Shown here: piece by piece, positions 1 through 6,606 of the stretch
How positions within the stretch are numbered: position 1 is the stretch's first letter
Layout: the number at the start of each line of letters is the position of its first letter
Origin: a bacterium
Lineage (GTDB): Bacteria > Electryoneota > RPQS01
Assembly (NCBI GenBank): GCA_028711875.1
Contig: JAQTRJ010000092.1
Coordinates: 1 to 7,512, forward strand
DNA: 7,512 nt
Direction of reading: 5' to 3'
Made by a program: the position numbers and the translations under genes
The notes under the pieces: model-generated
Databases searched by the model: none
The model's input: the letters and a program-made list of their open reading frames with translations, nothing else
Told to the model about the DNA's origin: nothing

Positions 1-1
1 C

Positions 2-826
2 GAGAATCTTTCCGAGTTTTCGCCTTGCGCGATCCACGCTTCCGCCGAAAATCCGGCTGTCGGGTCGCGCGAAGTAAATCAGCTCGAACACGCACATGTG
101 GAGCGATGACGGCGCAAACGACGTCGAGTGAAGTCCTGCCGCTGTCACGGTGACGATCTCGCCCGGCAGAACGTCGCGCACGTAGGTCGCTTCGGCCAAA
201 TCGAGCGCACAGGTCTCGGAAGCCGCCACGATCGCATCGCCCTTCCCACCCAAGCACAAGGGCCGGAAGCCGTGCGGATCGCGAGCAATCACCATCTCGT
301 CTTTGCTCAGAAACAGCAGCGAGTACGCACCCTGCACCTGCCCCAGCGCCTCGGCTACGCGAGCTGTGAGCGAATTTTCCTTCGAGCGCGAGATCAGATG
401 GACGAACAGTTCGCTGTCGGAATCGGTCTGGAAGATTGCGCCGTCGCTCTCGAGCCGGGCACGCAGCGAACGGGCGTTGACCAAATTGCCGTTGTGCGCG
501 ACCGCCAGCGGGCCGTCTTTGGTGCGAACCACGAGCGGCTGCACGTTCCCCGCCACCGATCCTCCGGTCGTGGAATAGCGGACGTGGCCGATGGCGCAGT
601 TGCCGCCGAGGTGCTGGAACTTCTGCTGGTCGTTGAACACGTCCGCCACCAAACCCATCCCTCGCACCACGTGGAGCGAAGAACCATCGGAAGAGACGAT
701 CCCGGCCGATTCCTGCCCGCGATGCTGGAGCGCGAAGAGTCCGAGGTACGTCAGTTCGGCGGCGTGAGGGTGCCCGAAGACACCCATGATCCCGCAATGA
801 TCGTGCGGCCGGTCGGCGTGGCGGAT
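2..826 (-). CDS. purF: Amidophosphoribosyltransferase (PurF), N-terminal part, truncated by the window edge
   Basis: PurF catalyses the first committed step of purine synthesis, making phosphoribosylamine from PRPP and glutamine in the cytoplasm. The visible 275 codons hold the N-terminal nucleophile (Ntn) glutaminase domain. Counting from the ATC at 826-824, the nucleophile is Cys11 in HCGIMGVFG, followed by LQHRGQESAGI, GHVRYST (80-86), HNGNL (111-115), TDSDSE (134-139), ASETCALDL, and IYFARPDS near the edge. Cys245 in HMCVFELIYF matches the first Fe-S ligand of the Bacillus-type enzyme, so this is probably the propeptide-processed, [4Fe-4S] class. About 200 C-terminal residues (the phosphoribosyltransferase domain) lie outside the window. 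The start is uncertain. There is no in-frame ATG, GTG or TTG between the upstream TGA (883-881) and Cys11. I chose ATC because AGGAGG lies 8 nt upstream and it gives a 10-residue propeptide. A near-leaderless CTG (847-845) is the alternative. The ATG at 787-785 would lose the catalytic cysteine. Identity is very secure; the start is not. Confidence 0.95.
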   Translation of the reverse strand, partial: MRHADRPHDHCGIMGVFGHPHAAELTYLGLFALQHRGQESAGIVSSDGSSLHVVRGMGLVADVFNDQQKFQHLGGNCAIGHVRYSTTGGSVAGNVQPLVVRTKDGPLAVAHNGNLVNARSLRARLESDGAIFQTDSDSELFVHLISRSKENSLTARVAEALGQVQGAYSLLFLSKDEMVIARDPHGFRPLCLGGKGDAIVAASETCALDLAEATYVRDVLPGEIVTVTAAGLHSTSFAPSSLHMCVFELIYFARPDSRIFGGSVDRARRKLGKIL

Positions 827-834
827 GAGCGAGT

Positions 835-844
835 CCTCCTTTTT
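835..844 (-). promoter_or_regulatory. Strong Shine-Dalgarno of purF
   Basis: On the minus strand this reads AAAAAGGAGG, an almost ideal ribosome binding site. The in-frame codon at the best distance (8 nt after AGGAGG) is ATC (826-824), and no ordinary start codon lies within reach. It therefore decides the likely initiation point of purF while raising the question of a rare start codon or a base error. Confidence 0.7.
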
Positions 845-855
845 CAGAACAAGGT

Positions 856-884
856 AATATATCCTCGCCTCCAGACATTGTCAA
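856..884 (-). promoter_or_regulatory. Near-consensus sigma70-type promoter of purF
   Basis: On the minus strand a perfect -35 box TTGACA (884-879) is followed by a 17-bp spacer and a -10 box TATATT (861-856), one base off consensus. Transcription would start near 850-848, leaving only a few bases before the Shine-Dalgarno at 844-835. The leader would be too short for an upstream riboswitch or attenuator, so any control would act on initiation. Position and direction fit purF exactly. Confidence 0.75.
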
Positions 885-915
885 CGTTTCTATTTGGAGA
901 TTTCTTGGCAAGGGC

Positions 916-944
916 TTGAAATTCCAGAGGACAATTGGTATCTT
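916..944 (+). promoter_or_regulatory. Candidate sigma70-type promoter for the plus-strand gene cluster
   Basis: TTGAAA (916-921) and TATCTT (939-944) are separated by 17 bp, a good but not perfect match to sigma70 spacing and boxes. The predicted start is near 951, which leaves an unusually long leader of about 200 nt before the TTG at 1154. It is oriented away from the purF promoter. A start site closer to the gene cannot be excluded. Confidence 0.5.
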
Positions 945-953
945 TCGGTTTGG

Positions 954-991
954 TGTTTGATCGTCTTGCAGCCTCGGCATCTGATCAAACA
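954..991 (+). repeat. Perfect 9-bp inverted repeat, possible operator or leader hairpin
   Basis: TGTTTGATC (954-962) is perfectly complementary in reverse to GATCAAACA (983-991), with 20 bases between. It begins about 3 bases after the predicted start of the plus-strand transcript. It could be a 5'-end RNA hairpin or a two-half-site protein binding site. Half-site centres are 29 bp apart, roughly three helical turns. No T tract follows, so it is not a rho-independent terminator. Confidence 0.5.
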
Positions 992-1044
992 GCACACCCT
1001 CGACGGTCATCCCAACACAATGATTGATAATATCTTGCGGGCTG

Positions 1045-1073
1045 CCGGTACGATCCGTTCCGATCCATACCGG
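1045..1073 (+). repeat. Short inverted repeat in the leader of the epimerase gene
   Basis: CCGGTA (1045-1050) pairs with TACCGG (1068-1073) around a 17-base loop, which itself contains two copies of CGATCC. At 6 bp this could arise by chance. It is listed because it lies in the long untranslated leader, downstream of the 9-bp repeat. Confidence 0.25.
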
Positions 1074-1138
1074 TCGAAATACAACGTAATTTCCGCAAGA
1101 TTCTCTCGCACTTCACTCGATTTCTCAACGACTCGACC

Positions 1139-1145
1139 TGGAGGT
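1139..1145 (+). promoter_or_regulatory. Shine-Dalgarno selecting the TTG start of the epimerase gene
   Basis: TGGAGGT contains GGAGG at 1140-1144, nine bases before the TTG at 1154. That TTG is followed directly by the nucleotide-binding motif (KVLITGGAGFLG). Any later start would remove the first beta-strand of the Rossmann fold, so TTG is the probable start. Confidence 0.7.
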
Positions 1146-1153
1146 AGGCAGAT

Positions 1154-2197
1154 TTGAAGGTTCTCATTACGGGCGGCGCCGGTTTCCTCGGCCTGCACAC
1201 CGCACTTTGGTTCCATCAAAAGGGATGGAGCCTCGTTCTTACCGATATCGCGCCGTTCGAAGATGCGGAATACCCGGCGGGCACGGTGTTCATTCAACAC
1301 GACGTGCGCGACCGCACAGGCATGACCCGCATTCTGAAGGAACATAAACCCGATGTGATCGTCCACGGCGCGGCCGCGTTGCCGCTGTGGAAACCGGCTG
1401 ACATATTCGCCATCAACGTGGCGGGAACGCAAAACGTCCTCGATGCCGCGCTCGAAACGGGCGTGAACCGCATGGTGTTCGTCTCTTCTACGGCAGTTTA
1501 CGGCATTCCCGATCATCATCCGCTCCACGAAACCGACCGCATGGAGGGAGTCGGGCCGTATGGCGAGAGCAAGATTCAGGCGGAACAGATCTGCCAGCGC
1601 TATCGCAGCGCGACGTTCTGCGTTCCAGTGATCCGTCCCAAGACCTTCATCGGCACGCACCGCCTCGGCGTCTTCCAGATTCTCTATGACTGGGTGGAGA
1701 GCGGCAAACGCATTCCGATGATCGGCAACGGCGGGAACCGCTACCAACTGCTCGAAGTGGACGATCTGGCTGACGCGATTTTTCTCGCGGCGACCGCCGA
1801 CGCAAAAATCGCCAATGATACCTTCAACGTCGGCGCGGCAAATTTCATGACCGTGCACGAAGACATGAAAGCGATGTGTGACTATGCCGGAAACGGCGCG
1901 CGGCCGTGGGGCACTCCCGCCGGGCCGGTAAAGCTCGCGTTGAAACTTTTCGAGGCGATGGGACTCTCGCCGCTCTACAAGTGGGTCTATGGCACGGCCG
2001 ATCAGGACAGCTTCGTCTCCATCGAAAAAGCACAGAAGGTACTCGGCTGGAAACCGAAATATTCCAACGCCGACGCGCTGATCCGCAGCTATCAGTGGTA
2101 TCTCGACCACAAGCACGAGATCGCACAAGGCACCGGCATCACTCACCGCATCGCCTGGAATCAGGGAATCCTCAAATTCTTCAAGAAGTTCATGTAG
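1154..2197 (+). CDS. NAD(P)-dependent epimerase/dehydratase, extended SDR family
   Basis: This 347-residue protein is a complete extended short-chain dehydrogenase/reductase, a normal length for sugar-nucleotide epimerases and related oxidoreductases. The N-terminal Rossmann motif TGGAGFLG spans residues 6-13 (Gly7, Gly10, Gly13). Asp31 at the end of strand 2 suggests preference for NAD over NADP. VSSTAVYG (110-117) supplies the catalytic Ser/Thr, and YGESK (136-140) supplies Tyr136 and Lys140. The C-terminal half carries the substrate-binding region and ends in a basic tail (FKKFM). The protein is cytosolic and has no signal peptide. The substrate cannot be read from the sequence: nucleotide sugars are likely, but a 3-beta-hydroxysteroid-like or other small-molecule oxidoreductase role is possible. 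It is the first gene of the plus-strand cluster, after a leader of about 200 nt. The family is secure; the exact activity is unknown. Confidence 0.9.
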   Translation: MKVLITGGAGFLGLHTALWFHQKGWSLVLTDIAPFEDAEYPAGTVFIQHDVRDRTGMTRILKEHKPDVIVHGAAALPLWKPADIFAINVAGTQNVLDAALETGVNRMVFVSSTAVYGIPDHHPLHETDRMEGVGPYGESKIQAEQICQRYRSATFCVPVIRPKTFIGTHRLGVFQILYDWVESGKRIPMIGNGGNRYQLLEVDDLADAIFLAATADAKIANDTFNVGAANFMTVHEDMKAMCDYAGNGARPWGTPAGPVKLALKLFEAMGLSPLYKWVYGTADQDSFVSIEKAQKVLGWKPKYSNADALIRSYQWYLDHKHEIAQGTGITHRIAWNQGILKFFKKFM

Positions 2198-2241
2198 GCA
2201 AAGGCGGCGCGAGTTCTGGTTCGTTCATTCCCGCAGAATAC

Positions 2242-2249
2242 GAGGAAAG
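2242..2249 (+). promoter_or_regulatory. Ribosome binding site of the methyltransferase gene
   Basis: GAGGAAAG lies 7-11 bases before the ATG at 2257. It supports this ATG over the longer in-frame opening that reaches back into the epimerase gene. Confidence 0.5.
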
Positions 2250-2256
2250 CGGAAGC

Positions 2257-3885
2257 ATGGAGAATACGCTCTATTACGGCGACAATCTCGATATCCTCCG
2301 CCACCATCTGAAGGATGAGACGGTAAACCTGATCTATCTCGATCCGCCCTTTAAGAGCAACCAGGACTACAATGTTCTCTTCAAAGAGCCAACTGGCGAG
2401 CGCGCGGCAGCCCAGATATTGGCGTTTGAGGATACCTGGCATTGGGATCGGGAAGTCGCACCCAGAGCTTTTGAAGAGATCGTGGAGCGCGGTGGCAAGG
2501 TGGCTGATCTCATCCAGGCACTCTACGGTTTTCTCGGTGGCAATGACATGATGGCTTATCTGGTCATGATGGCTCCCCGTCTGGTGGAGATGCGACGGGT
2601 TCTGAAGCCGACCGGTTCCATCTATCTTCACTGTGACCCCACCGCCAGTCATTACCTCAAACTGCTGATGGACGCCGTGTTTGGGCCGGTAAACTACCGG
2701 AACGAAATCACGTGGAAGCGAACTAGCGCGCACAACGATCCGAAGCGATACGGCTCGAACGTGGATATTCTGCTTTTCTATACGAAGAGTGAGAAATGGA
2801 CGTGGAACCAATTGTACACGTCCCACGATTTCGAGTACCTTTCGCGTTTTCGTCACAAGGATCCCGGCGGCCGGCTATGGAGTGATTTTGATCTGTCGGC
2901 GAAAGGCCTCACAGGGGGAGGATACGAATACACATATAAGGGAGTGAAATCGCTGTGGCGATGCCCAGTCTCGACAATGAAGAAGTATGACAAGGAAGGC
3001 AAGCTGCATTTCACGAAGGCCGGCGGTATTCGACTCAAACGATATCTCGACGAAACACCCGGGGTGGTTCTGCAGTGCCTTTGGGACGACATCCCACCGA
3101 TCAACTCCCAAGCCGCCGAACGCCTCGGTTATCCCACTCAGAAACCAGAAGCCCTTCTGGAGCGAATTATCAGCGCGAGTTCGAACGAAAACGACGTGAT
3201 TCTGGATCCGTTCTGCGGCTGTGGAACGGCATTGGCGGCAGCGCAGAAGCTGAATCGAAAGTGGATCGGAATTGACATCACACATTTGGCAATGAATTTA
3301 ATCGAGCGCCGAATGCGAGACGCCTTTAGCCTCGAGCCGCGAAACGACTATCAAGAAATCGGTATTCCCAAAACGATTGACGAAGCGCGGGCGCTGGCGG
3401 CGCGCGACAAGTTCGAATTCCAGAAATGGGCGCTCGTCTATCTGGTTGACGCGCAGCCCACGGGCTCCGAGTGGAAGAAAGGCGCGGATCGCGGAATTGA
3501 TGGACGCAAGAACTTCATTGAAGGACAAGACCGACACTTTGAAACCGTCATTTTCTCGGTAAAAGGCGGCGGCACCAGCGTGAAAGACATTCGCGACTTG
3601 CGCGGCACCATTGAACGTGAAAAGGCGGCTGTTGGCATCCTCATAACACTCGAGAAACCGACCAAACCGATGCGAAAGGAAGCGGCTGAATCGGGTTTCT
3701 ATCGCTCCGACTGGCAGGATACGAAGCACCCGCGAATTCAAATTCTGACAATCGAGGAACTTCTACAAGGGCAGAAACCTGACTTGCCAGTTACGGCGTT
3801 TCAGCGCGCCCATGACCGAACGTTCGCAAAGGCTCCGAAGGTCCGGAAGAACAAAAAACAGAGCGAGCGTCTCGATTTGGACTGA
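2257..3885 (+). CDS. Beta-class DNA methyltransferase fused to an Mrr-like nuclease-type domain
   Basis: This 542-residue cytosolic protein should transfer a methyl group from S-adenosylmethionine to the exocyclic amine of adenine (N6) or cytosine (N4) in DNA. The catalytic motif IV is LDPPF (Asp29-Phe32). The SAM-binding motif I comes later as DPFCGCGT (317-324), preceded by YPTQKP (292-297). The order IV, recognition region, I is the beta class. About residues 150-280 are the likely target-recognition part. From about 375 to 511 a second domain contains FEFQKWA (386-392), GADRGIDG (409-416) and FSVKGG (433-438), resembling an Mrr-type PD-(D/E)XK fold with candidate residues Asp411, Asp415 and Lys436. 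Ser434 sits where many active nucleases have Glu or Gln. The tail (522-540) is lysine/arginine rich. Parts of the gene are clearly AT-richer than the neighbours, hinting at transfer. No separate restriction gene is seen. Methyltransferase identity is strong; nuclease activity is unproven. Confidence 0.9.
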   Translation: MENTLYYGDNLDILRHHLKDETVNLIYLDPPFKSNQDYNVLFKEPTGERAAAQILAFEDTWHWDREVAPRAFEEIVERGGKVADLIQALYGFLGGNDMMAYLVMMAPRLVEMRRVLKPTGSIYLHCDPTASHYLKLLMDAVFGPVNYRNEITWKRTSAHNDPKRYGSNVDILLFYTKSEKWTWNQLYTSHDFEYLSRFRHKDPGGRLWSDFDLSAKGLTGGGYEYTYKGVKSLWRCPVSTMKKYDKEGKLHFTKAGGIRLKRYLDETPGVVLQCLWDDIPPINSQAAERLGYPTQKPEALLERIISASSNENDVILDPFCGCGTALAAAQKLNRKWIGIDITHLAMNLIERRMRDAFSLEPRNDYQEIGIPKTIDEARALAARDKFEFQKWALVYLVDAQPTGSEWKKGADRGIDGRKNFIEGQDRHFETVIFSVKGGGTSVKDIRDLRGTIEREKAAVGILITLEKPTKPMRKEAAESGFYRSDWQDTKHPRIQILTIEELLQGQKPDLPVTAFQRAHDRTFAKAPKVRKNKKQSERLDLD

Positions 3886-3909
3886 TTCCACAACTCTCGA
3901 CCCGAACAA

Positions 3910-6600
3910 ATGCTGGAGCTGTTCTCTAACGCAGTAGTTGCCGTGTTCCGTCTTCTGTCAATAATCCTGATTCTCATTGCCAGCGTGCAAACGACCTTCG
4001 CCACTCCCTACTGGCCGCCCGAACGCGTCGCCGAGGAGTACGCTCGCAGCGGAGCGGAGTTCGAGCCGCGTTTCGTCGTCCCGACGGAGCGCGACCGCGC
4101 GTCGCTCGATGAGATCGCCTATTTCGCCCACTACCGGATGCTCTGCGATTTTCTGGTGTCGCTGCAATACCTGGAGACGGGAGCGAACCGCGGCGGAATG
4201 CGCGAAGGCGAGAGCGGCGGCGATTACACGATCATCGAAACCGACAACACGCAGGAAGCGATTCGCGTGTGGTCGCAGTACGCGGTGTGGACGGGCGATA
4301 CCGCGACCTATGGATGGAATATCCGGCTGGCGCAAGGCTACTGCCAGCGTTTTCCGGCGTGGCGCGAAGGCGGCGGCTACTATGCGATTCACAATTGCGG
4401 CTGGGGATTCGAAGCGGAACGGATCTATCGCCAAGCCTACGGCGACACGTCGTGGACGTGGTACGCCGACAGTTGCGCGCTGTGGGTGATCGCCCATCCG
4501 CTCGACTACGATCCGAACAGCACCGGGCTCGGGCAGCTCAATCCGTGCGCGCAGGGTCTGGGCATCGGCGGAATGTATCCGCATACTCTCTACCGCAATC
4601 GCGAAGACTGGCGGCAGTTTACGCTGAACGAAGCGCGCCGGCTGCGCACGTGGTTCGAGTCGAATCCGCAGCGGCTCCATCAGAACGAAGTGTGGGCGCT
4701 CTGCGGCGGCACCGCGCTGTGGGGAATCTGCGAGAGTCTGTTCCGCGCTTATCCCGACAGCGGCCAGACGTGGCTCGCCGAGTATGGGCCGCTACTCGAC
4801 GTCTGGCAACCTACCGGATCGTGGAATCACGCCTTCAACACGTGGTACTGCAACGCGCAGCACGTGTGCTATCAGATCACGCAGGATTCGCTCTACTGGA
4901 ACAACGCGGTGTTCATCACCGATTCGCTGATCGGACTGGACACCGACCGCGACGGCGGCATTCCTCCGGGACGGACGTATCCCGTCACCAACGATCATTC
5001 GTGGGTGAGCGCGTACATGGGCTGGATGGGGATGGAGCGGATCATTGATTCCATGCCGGTCGTGGACGCGATGGCGGTTGGATTCGTTTCCCCGGATTCT
5101 TCCCTTCTCTATCCGGCGGGCGACACGCTGCGCGTGGCGGCGAAAGTTGTGAACGCGAGCCAGATGCCGCTGACCATTCGCGTGCGAGTCAGCGGACAGG
5201 CTTTCCTGGACTCCGCGGATGTGTCTCTCGAAGCCGGGGGGGATTCCACGCTGGCGTTTGTTCGGCCGTGGATTTTACCGGATGACGACACGCTGCCGCT
5301 TCTTTCCCCGCTTCAGTTGGCGGTATCGGCGGCGGGGGATGAAAATCCAAACAACGACACGATCACCGCGTTTTTCGACGTTCGCCGCGGAGTGAACGTG
5401 GAAGGAGCGATTACCGCAGAGGGAACATCCACGCCGTTTCCGGTGCGCGTGGAATTCGTTCACGAAGGTTATCCCGATTCCCTGTGGACGTTCGTCGAGC
5501 AATCCACCGAGAGTCTCTATACGAACGGCGCACGGAAGCTGATGGCGGGAGTGAACACGGTTCGCGTCATCGCTCCCACGCCGCTCATGATCGCCGAGCA
5601 AACCGTCGAACTCACGCCGGGCGACGTGCCGCAGCGAATAGATTTCGTGATTCCGTTCGCCGACGTGGTGCTGGTGGACGATGACCATGGCGACGAGTTC
5701 GAATCCTACTATCGGTCATCGCTGGACAGTTTTCCGCTTGCCGTGCGCTGGTGGGACTGCGCGGCATGGGGAGCGCCCGACCTGACGGACGTTCCGACCG
5801 TCATCTGGTTCACCGGCAACGATTCGACCACCTCACTCGAGGCGAGCGAGCAATTCGCTTTACGCAGCCATCTTGAAAACGGTGGAAAACTGATCCTCAG
5901 CGGTCAGGATATCGCCGACGATCTCGGAGCGGATTCCCCGTTCATGTCGGAGATTCTGCACTGCGCGCTGCGGTCGGACAACACCGGACTGCGGCATATC
6001 TACGGCATGGACAACGATCCGATCACGGATGGACTTGGTCTTTATCTGATCGGCTCGCAGGGCGCGCAGAATCAGACCAGTCCCGCGTCGGTGAACGTAT
6101 TGGCGGGCGGACAGGCGATTCTCAATTACTCCGGCCAACCCGACGAGATCTGCGGAGTAGCGGGTGCGTACGAAAGCGGGCAGGTCGTGTTCCTGAGTTT
6201 CGGTCTCGAAGCGGTGTCGGGCATTTCCAATTCAACGACGCGCCGCGCGTTTTTCGAGAGATGTTTTCGCTGGTTCGGAGACTCGCTGACGACGGACGCA
6301 CCCGACGCGGCGATTCCGTTGACGTTCACGCTCGAGCAGAATTATCCCAATCCGTTCAATCCCGTCACGCTCATCTCGTTCGCCGCGCCGCGCGGTGTTT
6401 TTCCGGTGAGCTTGACGGTCTACAATATCCTCGGACAACGAGTGCGCACGCTCTATCGGGGAAGCGGAAATGGAATGAGGATGAGCGTGATATTCGACGG
6501 CGCTGATGACGCGGGATCGCCGCTCGCCAGCGGAGTCTACGTGTACGAACTGCGCGCGGGACAGTCCTCTACAGCCCGCCGGCTTCACCTGATGCGGTAG
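3910..6600 (+). CDS. Large secreted multidomain protein with C-terminal NYPNPFNP sorting domain
   Basis: The 896-residue product begins with a signal peptide: Arg14, a hydrophobic core at about 15-26, and probable cleavage after Ala31 (TFA|TPYW). Residues about 35-380 are rich in Trp, Tyr and Cys and look mainly alpha-helical, perhaps an alpha/alpha toroid like some carbohydrate-active enzymes. I cannot name the family. HNCGWG lies at 161-166. Residues about 385-490 resemble a CARDB/Ig-like beta domain, and about 494-581 a carboxypeptidase-regulatory-like beta-sandwich. Residues about 585-790 resemble a GATase1-like domain (VLVDDDHGDEFESYY, then GGKLILSGQDI) without an evident nucleophile cysteine. 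Residues about 803-896 are a FlgD-like/type IX sorting domain (NYPNPFNP at 811-818, YNILGQRVRTL, ASGVYVYEL). It is probably exported and anchored to or released from the cell surface. No Shine-Dalgarno precedes the ATG. A GTG at 3943 would also leave a plausible signal peptide. The gene lies 24 nt after the methyltransferase gene. Confidence 0.85.
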   Translation: MLELFSNAVVAVFRLLSIILILIASVQTTFATPYWPPERVAEEYARSGAEFEPRFVVPTERDRASLDEIAYFAHYRMLCDFLVSLQYLETGANRGGMREGESGGDYTIIETDNTQEAIRVWSQYAVWTGDTATYGWNIRLAQGYCQRFPAWREGGGYYAIHNCGWGFEAERIYRQAYGDTSWTWYADSCALWVIAHPLDYDPNSTGLGQLNPCAQGLGIGGMYPHTLYRNREDWRQFTLNEARRLRTWFESNPQRLHQNEVWALCGGTALWGICESLFRAYPDSGQTWLAEYGPLLDVWQPTGSWNHAFNTWYCNAQHVCYQITQDSLYWNNAVFITDSLIGLDTDRDGGIPPGRTYPVTNDHSWVSAYMGWMGMERIIDSMPVVDAMAVGFVSPDSSLLYPAGDTLRVAAKVVNASQMPLTIRVRVSGQAFLDSADVSLEAGGDSTLAFVRPWILPDDDTLPLLSPLQLAVSAAGDENPNNDTITAFFDVRRGVNVEGAITAEGTSTPFPVRVEFVHEGYPDSLWTFVEQSTESLYTNGARKLMAGVNTVRVIAPTPLMIAEQTVELTPGDVPQRIDFVIPFADVVLVDDDHGDEFESYYRSSLDSFPLAVRWWDCAAWGAPDLTDVPTVIWFTGNDSTTSLEASEQFALRSHLENGGKLILSGQDIADDLGADSPFMSEILHCALRSDNTGLRHIYGMDNDPITDGLGLYLIGSQGAQNQTSPASVNVLAGGQAILNYSGQPDEICGVAGAYESGQVVFLSFGLEAVSGISNSTTRRAFFERCFRWFGDSLTTDAPDAAIPLTFTLEQNYPNPFNPVTLISFAAPRGVFPVSLTVYNILGQRVRTLYRGSGNGMRMSVIFDGADDAGSPLASGVYVYELRAGQSSTARRLHLMR

Positions 6601-6606
6601 GCGCGC

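Larger units (their letters stand above)
827..1153. other. Divergent intergenic region between purF and the epimerase gene
   Basis: About 330 bp lie between the likely purF start and the TTG start of the plus-strand epimerase gene. The region is AT-richer than the genes around it. It holds two divergent promoter candidates whose -35 boxes are 31 bp apart, two inverted repeats, and ribosome binding sites for both flanking genes. Short reading frames cross it, but none has a recognisable product or good coding character. I see no tRNA, riboswitch or terminator here. A second -10-like GATAAT lies at 1026-1031 on the plus strand but has no matching -35 box. Confidence 0.7.

Noticed and set aside
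128..919. Plus-strand open frame across purF
   Set aside because: The minus strand gives an unmistakable PurF with all catalytic motifs; the plus frame has none.
904..920. Possible sigma54 promoter (TTGGCA ... TTGA)
   Set aside because: The -12 GC is absent and the spacing is off by one base, so both key elements fail.
954..991. Rho-independent terminator
   Set aside because: The stem is AT-rich, the gap is 20 bases and no T run follows on either strand.
894..1157. Small protein encoded in the leader
   Set aside because: The translated sequence has no recognisable character, starts inside the promoter candidate and has no good ribosome binding site.
1007..2146. Long antisense open frame (379 codons) opposite the epimerase gene
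   Set aside because: It mirrors the codon pattern of the well-supported epimerase and shows no recognisable domain, so it is a shadow of a GC-rich gene.
1906..2256. In-frame extension of the methyltransferase back into the epimerase gene
   Set aside because: The extension has no domain character and overlaps conserved epimerase sequence. The ATG at 2257 has a ribosome binding site and begins exactly at the usual family N-terminus.
3958..4680. Antisense 240-codon frame in the secreted protein gene
   Set aside because: It is a by-product of high third-position GC. The plus strand has a signal peptide and domain structure in a continuous 896-codon frame.
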